The notes: a model not told the origin generated them from the letters alone. A stretch of 64,000 nucleotides of DNA from Tissierella simiarum (GCF_018917865.1 NZ_JAHLPM010000013.1:1-64000), one strand, 5' to 3'. Positions 1 to 8,680 are shown, counted from the stretch's first letter. Translations and numbers: made by a program.

Positions 1-45
1 ATTAATGAAGAGTATTTAAATCCAGTAAGGATTAAGGTAGTATAA
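1..45 (+). CDS. tnpB: TnpB-like transposon nuclease, C-terminal 14 residues (partial)
   Basis: An open frame enters from the left edge and stops at 43-45, giving a tail ending NPVRIKVV. Proline-rich C-termini of this kind, just upstream of the terminal hairpin, are usual for IS605-family TnpB, an RNA-guided nuclease associated with the transposon. Only the tail is visible, so no catalytic residue can be checked and the identification rests mainly on the hairpin context. Confidence 0.45.
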   Translation: MNEEYLNPVRIKVV

Positions 46-194
46 ATGTAAACTGTGAGCACTTGCTTTCAGCATAGGGCGTACTTGGACACGCCAAAAA
101 GAATAAGGCTTCCTAAGTAATTAGGTTGAAAAGTAATAGCAAACTTCTTTACGAAAAAGAATCCCCCATCTTCTATAAGTGGGGGAGGGTTCAA
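46..194 (+). ncRNA. Possible 3' part of a TnpB omega RNA scaffold
   Basis: In IS605-type elements the region from the 3' end of tnpB through the right end is transcribed as the omega RNA scaffold, and the bases just outside the element act as guide. The position, the lack of coding potential and the terminal hairpin fit that arrangement. No RNA structure was computed. The guide would start near 195 and read into the 3' end of the arginase gene. Confidence 0.35.
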
Positions 195-199
195 ATACT

Positions 200-1096
200 T
201 TATATAGTCTTAAATATATGATCTATCATTTCAATACAAACTTTAGTAGTTCTATCATCTACATCTAATTTAGGATTTAGTTCCACAAAGTCCATAGATG
301 TAATAAAACCTTCGCCTAAAAACTTATCAAATAAAAATTTACCTTCTTCTACATTAAAACCGTTATCTACAGCAGTACCAGTACCAGGAACAATGGATTT
401 ATCTAATACATCAATATCAAAGCTTAAATGAACTCCATTTACATTGGAATCTTTAATCTTATTTATAATCTCTATGATAACGTTTTCAAGCCCTCGGTTT
501 TTAACGATATCTATAGTATATAAATTCAAATTTAATTTCTTTGCTAGCTCTATTTCTCCTTGATCTAAGTCTCTTGCACCAACAATATAAACATTTTCTG
601 GTTTTACCTTTGTTCCTTCAAAATATACATTAGTAAGTATAGGATGTCCTATTCCCATAGAAGCTGCTAAAGGCATACCGTGAATATTTCCAGATGGTGA
701 AGTTTCATAGCTATTAATATCGCCATGAGCATCTACCCAAATAACAGCTATTTCTTTGAAATATTTACTACAACCAGCAATACTTCCTAAACCTAAAGCA
801 TGATCTCCCCCAATAACGAAGGGAAAACTTTTCCCACTTAAAGAACAATAAACTTCATGGGCTAAATTAGTATTTATTTCAGCTATAGGGCTTAGATATT
901 TCATTTTTTCATGACATGCATACTTGTCCTCTTGACAAATAAATGGAACATCTATATCTCCTAAGTCATAGATTTGGTGTCCTCCTCTTTTCATTACTTC
1001 AACAATATTGTTTTCTCGAAGCTTAGTTGGACCATATTGAGCCCCTTCTTTATCACATCCATAATTAATTGGTACACCTATTAAATTTACGTTCAT
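200..1096 (-). CDS. rocF: Arginase
   Basis: A 298-residue ureohydrolase that splits arginine into ornithine and urea in the cytosol. The manganese-binding motifs are all visible in order: GGDH, VDAHGDIN and SFDIDVLD, then PGTGT. The length is normal for bacterial arginase; the spacing after GGDH and the GGDHALGLG form favour arginase over agmatinase, though formiminoglutamase is not fully excluded. The start has a GGGGGTTAT ribosome site. The gene stands alone on the minus strand. Its stop lies six bases from the right end of the IS605-type element, so its native terminator may have been displaced. Confidence 0.88.
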   Translation of the reverse strand: MNVNLIGVPINYGCDKEGAQYGPTKLRENNIVEVMKRGGHQIYDLGDIDVPFICQEDKYACHEKMKYLSPIAEINTNLAHEVYCSLSGKSFPFVIGGDHALGLGSIAGCSKYFKEIAVIWVDAHGDINSYETSPSGNIHGMPLAASMGIGHPILTNVYFEGTKVKPENVYIVGARDLDQGEIELAKKLNLNLYTIDIVKNRGLENVIIEIINKIKDSNVNGVHLSFDIDVLDKSIVPGTGTAVDNGFNVEEGKFLFDKFLGEGFITSMDFVELNPKLDVDDRTTKVCIEMIDHIFKTI

Positions 1097-1134
1097 TGGT
1101 ATAACCCCCTAAATTTAAATTTCTGAAAAATTGG

Positions 1135-1169
1135 ATGATATAATATATTTACTCAATATATTATATCAT
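1135..1169 (-). promoter_or_regulatory. Perfect inverted repeat upstream of arginase, candidate operator over its promoter
   Basis: ATGATATAATATATT (1135-1149) is repeated exactly in inverted form at 1155-1169 around a five-base spacer. On the minus strand it contains TATAAT about 60 bases before the rocF start, so it may be a -10 box inside an operator. The matching -35 is poor. It does not obviously match the ArgR box. It could also form an RNA hairpin. Confidence 0.4.
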
Positions 1170-1363
1170 TAAAAAAAGAAATTTGTTGAGAAACCTATTT
1201 TTTTTGTACAAGTGTTATTTTTAAGACAAAGATTTATTATTATAACTTTTATACTTAATTCTGTATTAAAAGGAAAATTATTTGATATTTAAATGAGTAT
1301 TGGGGTAAGAAAATAATAAAGCTAGGAATAAATTCAATATGATTAGGGCTAAAATGTAATATT

Positions 1364-1392
1364 AGGACAAATGCATTAATAGTGTATATATT
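1364..1392 (+). promoter_or_regulatory. Weak sigma-A-like promoter for the nitroreductase (and perhaps eut)
   Basis: AGGACA (1364-1369), a 17-base spacer and TATATT (1387-1392) precede the nitroreductase ribosome site. The -35 is only a partial match, so this is a candidate only. Confidence 0.3.
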
Positions 1393-1428
1393 AAGTGGAA
1401 ACTGGAAAACAGAGGAGGCTTTTAGGAT

Positions 1429-2100
1429 ATGGGAAGAAAATATGATGAGATCTTAGGTGTTCATAATTTTAGATTTGCTTGTAAAGAATTTGATGAAAAT
1501 AGAAAAGTTTCAGAAGATGATATAAAGCTAATTTTAGAAGTAGGTAGGCTTTCACCAAGTTCTTTCGGATTTGAACCCTGGAAGTTCCTTGTAGTAGAGA
1601 ATGAATATTTAAAGGAAAAAATGTTTTCTGTAGCTTGGGGTGTTCAAAGACAAATGCCAAGTTTAAGTCACCTAATTATAGTACTAGCTAGGAAAAAAAC
1701 GGATATGATATATAATTCAAAGTATATAAAATATATGATGGAAGAAATTCAACATATACCTAAGGATATGATAAATCCACGATTAGATAGGTATAAAAAC
1801 TTCTTAGAAGAGGACTTTCAACTTCTTGACGATGAGAGATCCATATTTGACTGGGCTTGTAAACAAACATATATTGCCCTTGGAAATATGATGACGGCAG
1901 CAGCAGAGTTAGGAATAGATTCTTGTCCTATCGAAGGATTTCATAGAGAGAAGTTAGAAGCTTTATTAGAGAAACAAGAAATGTTAGATAGAGAACATTT
2001 TGGAGTTTCTTATATGGTAGCCTTTGGATACAGAAAGGAAGATCCTAGTAGGCAGAAAACTAGAAAACCTTTTAATGAAGTAGTAGAATGGATAAAATAA
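1429..2100 (+). CDS. Nitroreductase-family FMN oxidoreductase
   Basis: A 223-residue cytosolic NAD(P)H-dependent flavoprotein of the nitroreductase fold. The N-terminal R/K-rich FMN-binding stretch, the SPSSFGFEPWKFLVV segment (FMN phosphate and backbone contacts) and the C-terminal AFGYRKEDP segment are characteristic. The natural substrate cannot be told from sequence; this family reduces nitro compounds, quinones or flavins. The start is fixed by AGGAGG at 1413-1418. It lies directly upstream of the eut operon, separated by a terminator hairpin, and might share transcription with it. Confidence 0.8.
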   Translation: MGRKYDEILGVHNFRFACKEFDENRKVSEDDIKLILEVGRLSPSSFGFEPWKFLVVENEYLKEKMFSVAWGVQRQMPSLSHLIIVLARKKTDMIYNSKYIKYMMEEIQHIPKDMINPRLDRYKNFLEEDFQLLDDERSIFDWACKQTYIALGNMMTAAAELGIDSCPIEGFHREKLEALLEKQEMLDREHFGVSYMVAFGYRKEDPSRQKTRKPFNEVVEWIK

Positions 2101-2160
2101 AACTAGAATATTTTTAAAACTAAATAAAAAATATAAAGATGTATTTTGGTTGGAGAAAAA

Positions 2161-2199
2161 AGCCATAATAGGTTTGTAAGATCTATTATGGCTTTTTTT
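2161..2199 (+). terminator. Intrinsic terminator between the nitroreductase and eutA (possible attenuator)
   Basis: AGCCATAATAG (2161-2171) pairs perfectly with CTATTATGGCT (2183-2193) and is followed by a T run. Only about 30 bases separate it from the eutA start, too few for a separate promoter plus leader, so it may be a conditional terminator in the eut leader. The 11-base loop lacks the A-N2-G hexaloop of ANTAR targets. Confidence 0.8.
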
Positions 2200-2228
2200 A
2201 TTTATAAAAATTAGAAAGGAGGGCTAAA

Positions 2229-3653
2229 ATGAGTGAAGATATTCTAAGTGTAGGAATTGATGTAGGTACATCTACAACTCAGTTAGTATTTAGCCAGCTT
2301 ACCATAGACAATACTGCTTCTATAGCTTCAATTCCAATAGTTAGAATCGTAGATAAAAAAGTTATATACAAAAGTGATATACATTTTACTCCCCTTATTT
2401 CCTATAAAGAAATTGATGGATTAGGAGTTAGAAAGATTATTGAAAAAGAATATGAAAGAGCCAATATTAAACCAGAAGAAGTGGGAACGGGTGCAGTTAT
2501 TATAACAGGAGAAACTGCTCGAAAAGAAAATGCCAAAGAAATTTTAAATAATTTAAGTGGATTGGCTGGGGACTTTGTAGTAGCTACAGCAGGACCTGAT
2601 TTAGAAGGAATAATTGCAGGAAAAGGTGCAGGAGCAGCCATTTTTTCTAAAGAGAAGCTTACTACCATAGCTAATTTAGATATAGGAGGAGGAACTACTA
2701 ATATTGCTGTTTTTAAAGATGGAGAAGTAATAGATACAGCTTGTTTAGATATAGGAGGCCGACTTATTAAGGTAGAAAACAATAAAATCTCTTATATCTC
2801 AGATAAGATTAAGAAATTGGCTACTTCTATAGGCTTAGAAATTAACATTGGAGATACAGCAGATAAAAATAAGATTAAAAAAATTACAGATAGAATGGCA
2901 GTATTATTAGAAGAAGTAGTAGGCATTAGACCTCCTTCTGATGATTTAGAATACATAGTTACCAATAAGGATCTAAAGAGAGACTATAAAATTGAATATA
3001 TATCCTTTACAGGAGGCGTTGCTGATTATATAAAAGCTTCTGAAGAAATGGATTTTAAATATGGAGATATCGGAGTAATTTTGGGAGAATCTATATTCAA
3101 CTCTAAGGTGGTTAAAGAAAAGAAGATATACAAGCCAATAGAAACCATTAGAGCCACAGTAGTAGGGGCAGGTTCTCATACAACAGATATTAGTGGAAGC
3201 ACTATTTATTATAGCGAAGACGTACTTCCCATTAAAAATATACCCATACTGAAACTAACAGAAGAAGATGAAAAGAGTTCTTATGAAAGAATCAGTGAAA
3301 TCATATCAGATAAAATTAATTGGTTTAACTTAGAAAATGAAAAACAATTAGTAGGGTTAGCAATGAAAGGCGTTAGAAATTCTAGTTTTGACGAAGTTCA
3401 ATCTTTAGCTAAAGCTATAACAAAAGGAATGAAAGAAATGGTCCAAAGTAATTTTCCGTTAATTGTAATTCTTGAAAATGATTTAGCTAAAGCTTTAGGT
3501 CAAAATATTAATATTCAGCTTAACCACAAGAAAAATTTAGTGTGTATAGACTCAATAAAAGTGGAAAATGGAGACTATATAGACATTGGAAAACCTATTG
3601 CTAGTGGAACAGTAGTACCTGTAGTAGTTAAAACATTATTATTTGGTTATTAA
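2229..3653 (+). CDS. eutA: Ethanolamine ammonia-lyase reactivating factor EutA
   Basis: A 474-residue actin/Hsp70-fold ATPase that releases damaged cobalamin from EutBC so the lyase can bind fresh AdoCbl. The phosphate-binding loops GIDVGTSTTQ (near residue 9) and LDIGGGTTNIAVF (about residue 150), with TGETARKENA between, identify the family, and the length is usual. A strong AGGAGGGC site precedes the ATG. It is the first gene of the eut operon, nine to eighteen bases upstream of eutB. Confidence 0.95.
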   Translation: MSEDILSVGIDVGTSTTQLVFSQLTIDNTASIASIPIVRIVDKKVIYKSDIHFTPLISYKEIDGLGVRKIIEKEYERANIKPEEVGTGAVIITGETARKENAKEILNNLSGLAGDFVVATAGPDLEGIIAGKGAGAAIFSKEKLTTIANLDIGGGTTNIAVFKDGEVIDTACLDIGGRLIKVENNKISYISDKIKKLATSIGLEINIGDTADKNKIKKITDRMAVLLEEVVGIRPPSDDLEYIVTNKDLKRDYKIEYISFTGGVADYIKASEEMDFKYGDIGVILGESIFNSKVVKEKKIYKPIETIRATVVGAGSHTTDISGSTIYYSEDVLPIKNIPILKLTEEDEKSSYERISEIISDKINWFNLENEKQLVGLAMKGVRNSSFDEVQSLAKAITKGMKEMVQSNFPLIVILENDLAKALGQNINIQLNHKKNLVCIDSIKVENGDYIDIGKPIASGTVVPVVVKTLLFGY

Positions 3654-3671
3654 ATTAGAGAGGTGAATAGG

Positions 3672-5036
3672 ATGAGATTGAAAACCAAGCTTTTCGGAAC
3701 TGTATATCAATTTAAAGACATTAAAGAAGTATTAGCTAAAGCCAATGAAGAAAAATCAGGAGACCATTTAGCTGGTATTGCTGCTGAATCCTTAACGGAA
3801 AGAGTAGCAGCCAAAGAAGTATTAAGCAATCTATTGTTGAAGGACTTAAGAAATAACCCAGCAGTTCCTTATGAAGAAGACGAGGTAACCAGAGTTATTC
3901 AAGATTCAGTAAATGAAAGAATATATAATGAAATTCAAAATTGGTCTGTAGCAGAATTGAGAGAATGGATACTAGATATTAAGACTACGGATAAGGAAAT
4001 AAAACGTATAAGCAATGGGCTTACCAGTGAAATGATAGCTTCTGTAGCCAAATTAATGTCTAATTTAGACTTAATTTATGGAGCTAAAAAAATTGAAGTA
4101 TTGGCTAATTGCAATACTACTATAGGAAGACCAAATACCTTAGCTATTAGACTTCAGCCTAACCATCCAACAGATAACTTAGACGGAGTACTAATATCTT
4201 TGTATGAAGGTTTAAGTTATGGAATAGGAGATGCAGTTATAGGTTTGAATCCTGTAAACGATACTGTAGACAATGTTATAGCAATACTTAATATGTTTGA
4301 AGAAGTAAAACAAAAATGGGAAATACCTACTCAAAACTGCGTTTTAGCCCATGTAACTACCCAGATGGAAGCTGTAAGGAGAGGGGCACCTGCAGATATG
4401 ATATTCCAAAGTATAGCAGGAACTCAAAAAGGAAATGAAGCTTTTGGTGTTACTGCTGCCTTACTAGATGAGGCTAAGGATTTAGTATTAAGACAAGGAA
4501 CTTGTACAGGACCTAATGTAATGTACTTTGAAACTGGGCAAGGCTCTGAATTATCCTCAGATGCTCATCATGGAGTAGACCAAGTAACACTTGAAGCCAG
4601 ATGTTATGGTCTTGCTAAACGATATAGTCCTTTCTTAGTCAATACAGTTGTAGGTTTTATAGGACCAGAATATTTGTATGACAGTAAACAAGTTATAAGA
4701 GCTGGATTAGAGGACCATTTTATGGGCAAGTTAACAGGCATTTCAATGGGAGTAGATGTGTGTTATACAAATCATATGAAAGCTGACCAAAACGATATAG
4801 AAAATCTAGCAGTATTATTATCTACAGCAGGAGTAAATTACTTAATAGCAGTTCCAGAAGGAGATGACGTAATGCTTAATTATCAATCAGCAGGATACCA
4901 TGATGGAGCCGCTTTAAGGGAAACTTTAGGATTAAGACCTATAAGAGAATTTGAAATATGGCTTGAAAAGATGGGAATCTATGAGAATGGAAAATTGACT
5001 AAAAAAGCTGGAGACGCTTCAATCTTTTTAAAATAG
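3672..5036 (+). CDS. eutB: Ethanolamine ammonia-lyase, large subunit EutB
   Basis: Catalytic alpha subunit (454 residues) of AdoCbl-dependent ethanolamine ammonia-lyase, which converts ethanolamine to acetaldehyde and ammonia inside the microcompartment. The N-terminus MRLKTKLFGTVYQF and internal GRPNTLAIRLQPNHPTDN are family hallmarks. The frame is open from a GTG at 3663, but GAGAGGTG at 3658-3665 is better read as the ribosome site for ATG 3672, which also gives the length of enterobacterial EutB (453). It lies between eutA and eutC. Confidence 0.96.
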   Translation: MRLKTKLFGTVYQFKDIKEVLAKANEEKSGDHLAGIAAESLTERVAAKEVLSNLLLKDLRNNPAVPYEEDEVTRVIQDSVNERIYNEIQNWSVAELREWILDIKTTDKEIKRISNGLTSEMIASVAKLMSNLDLIYGAKKIEVLANCNTTIGRPNTLAIRLQPNHPTDNLDGVLISLYEGLSYGIGDAVIGLNPVNDTVDNVIAILNMFEEVKQKWEIPTQNCVLAHVTTQMEAVRRGAPADMIFQSIAGTQKGNEAFGVTAALLDEAKDLVLRQGTCTGPNVMYFETGQGSELSSDAHHGVDQVTLEARCYGLAKRYSPFLVNTVVGFIGPEYLYDSKQVIRAGLEDHFMGKLTGISMGVDVCYTNHMKADQNDIENLAVLLSTAGVNYLIAVPEGDDVMLNYQSAGYHDGAALRETLGLRPIREFEIWLEKMGIYENGKLTKKAGDASIFLK

Positions 5037-5065
5037 AAGACTAAAACCATGAAGGAGGGAAGAAC

Positions 5066-5953
5066 ATGATAACTGAAAATCAATTAAGGAACATTATAGA
5101 GCAAGTAATAGGAGAAATTAATGTTAAGGACAAGGAAGAAGTTAAAAGTAACAATATTTCTAACTATTGTTCAGAAGATAACTGTAATGAAGAAGACATA
5201 CCAGATATTACAGCAGTAAATTTAAGAAAAGAAATGGATGTAGAAAATCCTGTAAATAGAGAAGCTTATTTAAAGTTAAAAGAATATACAGATGCTAGAC
5301 TTGGCATATCTAGAGCTGGTGCTAGATATAAAACCTTCAGTCAGTTAAGGTTTAGGGCAGACCATGCTGTAGCTATGGATGCGGTATTTACTTATGTATC
5401 TGATGAATTTATAGAAGATATGGAGCTTTTTTCAGTCAACACTATGTGTAAAGATAAAGATGAATATCTGACTAGGCCAGATTTAGGAAGAAGATTTGAT
5501 GAAGAGGCTATAAAGACTATTAAAGAAAAATGTGTAATGAATCCCCAAGTGCAAATATATATATCCGATGGATTAAGTTCTACAGCCATAGAAACCAATG
5601 CTAAAGATACTTATAAGTCTATAGTTCAAGGATTGAACAGCTATGGAATTAAGGCTGGAACACCTTTCTTTGTAAAACATGGTAGAGTTCCAGCTATGGA
5701 CTTTCTATCAGAAATAATAAATCCAGATGTAATTATAGTTCTGATAGGAGAAAGGCCAGGATTAGCTACAGGGGAAAGTATGAGTTGTTATATGGCATAT
5801 AAACCAAAAGTGGGAATGCCAGAATCTAGAAGAACTGTAGTATCTAATATCCATAAAAATGGGACTTCAGCAGTTGAAGCAGGAGCTTATATAGCAGAAG
5901 TAATCAAAAAAATGTTGGACCAAAAAGCTAGTGGATTAGATTTAAAACTATAA
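5066..5953 (+). CDS. eutC: Ethanolamine ammonia-lyase, small subunit EutC
   Basis: The 295-residue partner of EutB that helps bind AdoCbl. The segments RARYKTFSQLRFRADHA-like (about residues 90-107) and GERPGLATGESMS (about 230-242) are conserved in EutC. The first 20 residues form a short amphipathic helix followed by a poorly conserved linker, resembling the targeting helices that dock cargo to microcompartment shells. AAGGAGGGA precedes the ATG. Confidence 0.95.
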   Translation: MITENQLRNIIEQVIGEINVKDKEEVKSNNISNYCSEDNCNEEDIPDITAVNLRKEMDVENPVNREAYLKLKEYTDARLGISRAGARYKTFSQLRFRADHAVAMDAVFTYVSDEFIEDMELFSVNTMCKDKDEYLTRPDLGRRFDEEAIKTIKEKCVMNPQVQIYISDGLSSTAIETNAKDTYKSIVQGLNSYGIKAGTPFFVKHGRVPAMDFLSEIINPDVIIVLIGERPGLATGESMSCYMAYKPKVGMPESRRTVVSNIHKNGTSAVEAGAYIAEVIKKMLDQKASGLDLKL

Positions 5954-5969
5954 TGGGGAGGTTTTAAAT

Positions 5970-6623
5970 ATGAGAAACGATAGATTACAAACGACAATAC
6001 TAAGCGTTAAGCTTATACCGAATGTAAGCCCCGATTTAGCCAAAGAGTTGGAACTAGAGTCTGATGTTAGAAGTATAGGTATTTTAACTACGGATAGTGA
6101 TGATGTTACCTATACAGCTTTAGATGAAGCCACAAAAAAAGCTGATGTAAAAGTAGTATATGCAAGATCTTTTTATGCGGGAGCTGCCAATGCCAATACA
6201 AAATTAGCAGGAGAAGTCATTGGAATATTGGCAGGACCAAATCCAATGGAGGTAAAAAGTGGTCTAAATGCTGCTATTAGCTATATAGAAAATGATGCGG
6301 CATTTTATAGTGCAAATGAAGATGATTCCATAGTTTATTTTGCTCATACCATATCAAGAACAGGGTCATATTTATCCAATGTTGCAGGAATATCAGAAGG
6401 AGAAGCATTAGCATACCTTATAGCTCCTCCCTTAGAATCAATATATGCATTAGATGCAGCATTAAAGGCATCAGATGTAAGAATGGTAGCTTTTTATGGA
6501 CCACCATCAGAGACCAACTTTGGCGGAGGGTTATTAACAGGAAGTCAATCAGCTTGCAAAGCTGCTTCTGATGCTTTTGCAGAAGCCGTTCAGTTTGTAG
6601 CTGACAACCCTATTAGTTATTAA
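5970..6623 (+). CDS. eutL: Microcompartment shell protein EutL (tandem BMC-domain trimer)
   Basis: A 217-residue shell protein built of two circularly permuted BMC domains; family members form trimers with a gated central pore for ethanolamine or cofactors. Recognisable segments are the opening LSVKLIPNVSPDLAKEL, the first-domain AGEVIGILAGPNPMEV and the GGGLLTGSQSACKAA end. The length matches known EutL (about 219). It follows eutC by 16 bases in the operon. Confidence 0.94.
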   Translation: MRNDRLQTTILSVKLIPNVSPDLAKELELESDVRSIGILTTDSDDVTYTALDEATKKADVKVVYARSFYAGAANANTKLAGEVIGILAGPNPMEVKSGLNAAISYIENDAAFYSANEDDSIVYFAHTISRTGSYLSNVAGISEGEALAYLIAPPLESIYALDAALKASDVRMVAFYGPPSETNFGGGLLTGSQSACKAASDAFAEAVQFVADNPISY

Positions 6624-6638
6624 AAAAGGTGATGTAAA

Positions 6639-7202
6639 ATGAAGAATAAAGCTTTAGGATTAATAGAAACATATGGATATATACCTGCTATAGAAGCAGC
6701 CGATGCTAGTGCTAAATCGGCTAATGTGACTATTATCAAAATGGAGTTGGTTAAAGGAGGATTAGTATGTATATTTCTAACAGGAGATGTAAGTGCAGTA
6801 AAAACAGCGGTAGATGCAGGGGAGGTTGCAGCTAATATGGTAGGACGTGTAGTCTCTAAAACAGTTATTTCTAGACCGGGAGAAAGTCTTGAAACTATAT
6901 TAAATGGAAATAAAAGTAAAGAAGAAAAAATAAAAGAAAATACTTCAAAAGGTAATACTAAAAAAGAGAAAGATATACAGGAAGAAAATTCACAGGATAA
7001 ATCTAAAGACAAATCAACAGAAACGAAAGAAGGAAGTGTAAATAATTTAGATTTAGATAATTTAGGATCAATGAAGGTTGTTGAGCTTAGAAAAATAGCG
7101 AGAAACTTAGATGGCTTAGATATGGATAACAATGAAATTAAAGTTGCTAAAAAAGATGAACTTATTACAGCCATAGGAAAATATTCGGGAAAGGAGGAGT
7201 AG
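6639..7202 (+). CDS. BMC-domain shell protein with a C-terminal SAP/Rho-N-like tail (EutK-like)
   Basis: This 187-residue protein has one BMC domain (about residues 1-88, with ALGLIETYGY and the VISRPGE edge). A lysine/glutamate-rich linker of about 55 residues follows. The last 40 residues (about 145-184, SMKVVELRKIARNL to KKDELITAIGKY) look like a small SAP or Rho-N helix-extended fold. Enterobacterial EutK also joins one BMC domain to a small helical domain proposed to bind nucleic acid, but the tail here appears to be of another type. The tail assignment is inference from pattern. It overlaps the eutE ribosome site. Confidence 0.75.
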   Translation: MKNKALGLIETYGYIPAIEAADASAKSANVTIIKMELVKGGLVCIFLTGDVSAVKTAVDAGEVAANMVGRVVSKTVISRPGESLETILNGNKSKEEKIKENTSKGNTKKEKDIQEENSQDKSKDKSTETKEGSVNNLDLDNLGSMKVVELRKIARNLDGLDMDNNEIKVAKKDELITAIGKYSGKEE

Positions 7203-7203
7203 C

Positions 7204-8661
7204 ATGGAAGTGTTAGATAAAGATTTACTGTCTGTCCAAGAAGCTAGAAATTTAATATCAAAAGCTAAAGAAGCTCAAAAAAAATATTGTGAGTTATCCA
7301 TGGAAAGAATAAATAAAATAGTAGATGCAGTAGCTAAAGCTGCTTCAAGAGAAGCTGAAAGCTTGGCTATCCTTGCCAGTGAAGAAACTGGATTTGGAAA
7401 CTATAAGGATAAGACAGCAAAAAATAAGTTAGCTAGTGACAAACTATATGATTATATAAAAGACATGAAGACTCTAGGGATTATAAGAGAGGATAAGGAA
7501 AAGAAAATAGTCGAGATAGGTACTCCAGTTGGTATAATTACTGCCTTAATTCCATCCACTAATCCAACATCAACAACTATATATAAGACTTTAATAGCAT
7601 TAAAGTCTGGAAATGCCATAATATTTAGTCCTCACCCAGGAGCATATAAATGCATTTCTAAAACTGTAGAAATATTGAGTAAAGCAGCTGTAGAAAATGG
7701 AGCACCTGAAGGGTTAATAAGCTGTCAATCTATATTAACTATGGAATCCACTAATGAGCTTATGAAAAATAGGAATATAGGAACTATATTAGCTACAGGT
7801 GGATCCAATATGGTAAGAGCAGCTTATAGTTCAGGAAATCCTGCTATAGGAGTTGGGCCAGGAAATGTTCCAGCCTATATTGAAAGAAGTGCTGATGTAG
7901 AAAAGGCAGTTAGAAGAATATTTAGTAGTAAAACCTTTGATAATGGAACTATTTGTGCTTCAGAACAGTCTATAATTACTGAAAAGATTATAGAAGAAAA
8001 GGTTAAAGTAGAAGTAGTTAAACAAGGAGGATATTTCCTTTTTGGTGATAAATTAGCAAGAGTTTTAAAAGTAATGGATAATCCTAATGGTTTGATTAAT
8101 CCTAAGATAGTAGGAAAAACAGCAGAAGATATAGCAGAAATGGCAGGTATAGAAATTCCTAAAGGAACAAGAGTCCTACTTTATGAAGAAAAAGGAGTAG
8201 GTAGAGAGTATCCTTTTTCTAAAGAAAAATTAACAGCTTTATTAGGTTTTTATACTGTAGAAAGTTGGAAAGAAGCTTGTGAATTATGCTTTAGACTTCT
8301 AGAATATGGAGGACTAGGGCATACCTTATCCATTCATTCTAATAATGAAGAGATAATAAGGGAATTTGCTTTACACAAACCAGTTTCTAGAATACTAGTA
8401 AATACTCCTTCTTCTCAAGGAGCAGTAGGAATAACAACTAATTTAGCGCCATCTTTAACTTTAGGTTCAGGAGCAGTAGGAGGTAGTGCAACTTCTGACA
8501 ATGTAACACCTATGAATCTAATCAATATAAGAAGAATGGCATATGGGATTGAAGGTTTTGAAGAATTTTATGAAGAACCAGATATATGTAAGAAAGAGTC
8601 TATAGACGTTGATACAATAGCAAAAATAGTTATAGAGAAATTAAAAGAACTATCTAAGTAA
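7204..8661 (+). CDS. eutE: Acetaldehyde dehydrogenase (CoA-acylating) EutE
   Basis: A 485-residue aldehyde dehydrogenase that converts acetaldehyde, NAD+ and CoA into acetyl-CoA inside the microcompartment. The catalytic cysteine sits in FDNGTICASEQS (about residue 255), and GVGPGNVPAYI and the STNPTSTT cofactor segment are present. The first 20 residues form a separate amphipathic helix, like known shell-targeting peptides. Start ATG is preceded by AAGGAGGAG, which overlaps the end of the upstream gene. Confidence 0.93.
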   Translation: MEVLDKDLLSVQEARNLISKAKEAQKKYCELSMERINKIVDAVAKAASREAESLAILASEETGFGNYKDKTAKNKLASDKLYDYIKDMKTLGIIREDKEKKIVEIGTPVGIITALIPSTNPTSTTIYKTLIALKSGNAIIFSPHPGAYKCISKTVEILSKAAVENGAPEGLISCQSILTMESTNELMKNRNIGTILATGGSNMVRAAYSSGNPAIGVGPGNVPAYIERSADVEKAVRRIFSSKTFDNGTICASEQSIITEKIIEEKVKVEVVKQGGYFLFGDKLARVLKVMDNPNGLINPKIVGKTAEDIAEMAGIEIPKGTRVLLYEEKGVGREYPFSKEKLTALLGFYTVESWKEACELCFRLLEYGGLGHTLSIHSNNEEIIREFALHKPVSRILVNTPSSQGAVGITTNLAPSLTLGSGAVGGSATSDNVTPMNLINIRRMAYGIEGFEEFYEEPDICKKESIDVDTIAKIVIEKLKELSK

Positions 8662-8680
8662 ATAAAGAGGAGGAATAGCT

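Larger units (their letters stand above)
1..194 (+). mobile_element. Right end of an IS200/IS605-type (TnpB) element
   Basis: The first 45 bases read as the tail of a TnpB-like protein. A non-coding stretch follows, ending in a GC-rich hairpin (CCCCCA at 163-168 pairing with TGGGGG at 180-185) and then AGGGTTCAA at 186-194. A subterminal hairpin followed by TTCAA is typical of the right end of IS605/IS1341-type elements in clostridia. These insert without target duplication, so the boundary at 194 is inferred. The left end and most of the transposase lie outside the window. Confidence 0.6.
1097..1428. other. Intergenic region between rocF and the nitroreductase
   Basis: This 332-base AT-rich gap between divergent genes holds the palindrome at 1135-1169 and a weak promoter-like pair at 1364-1392. 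No open frame with a ribosome site was seen in the rest. Confidence 0.6.

Noticed and set aside
2161-2199. ANTAR (EutV) RNA target before eutA
   Set aside because: ANTAR sites are paired hairpins with A-N2-G hexaloops; this single stem has an 11-base loop without that pattern.
2100-2229. Sigma-54 promoter for the eut operon
   Set aside because: No GG-N10-GC pair resembling TGGCAC-N5-TTGCA is present in this gap.
2402-2782. Minus-strand ORF inside eutA
   Set aside because: Low-complexity antisense shadow of eutA with no independent support.
6620-7174. Long minus-strand ORF over the BMC/SAP-like shell gene
   Set aside because: Serine/leucine-rich shadow of a clear plus-strand gene; it has no ribosome site or recognisable motif.
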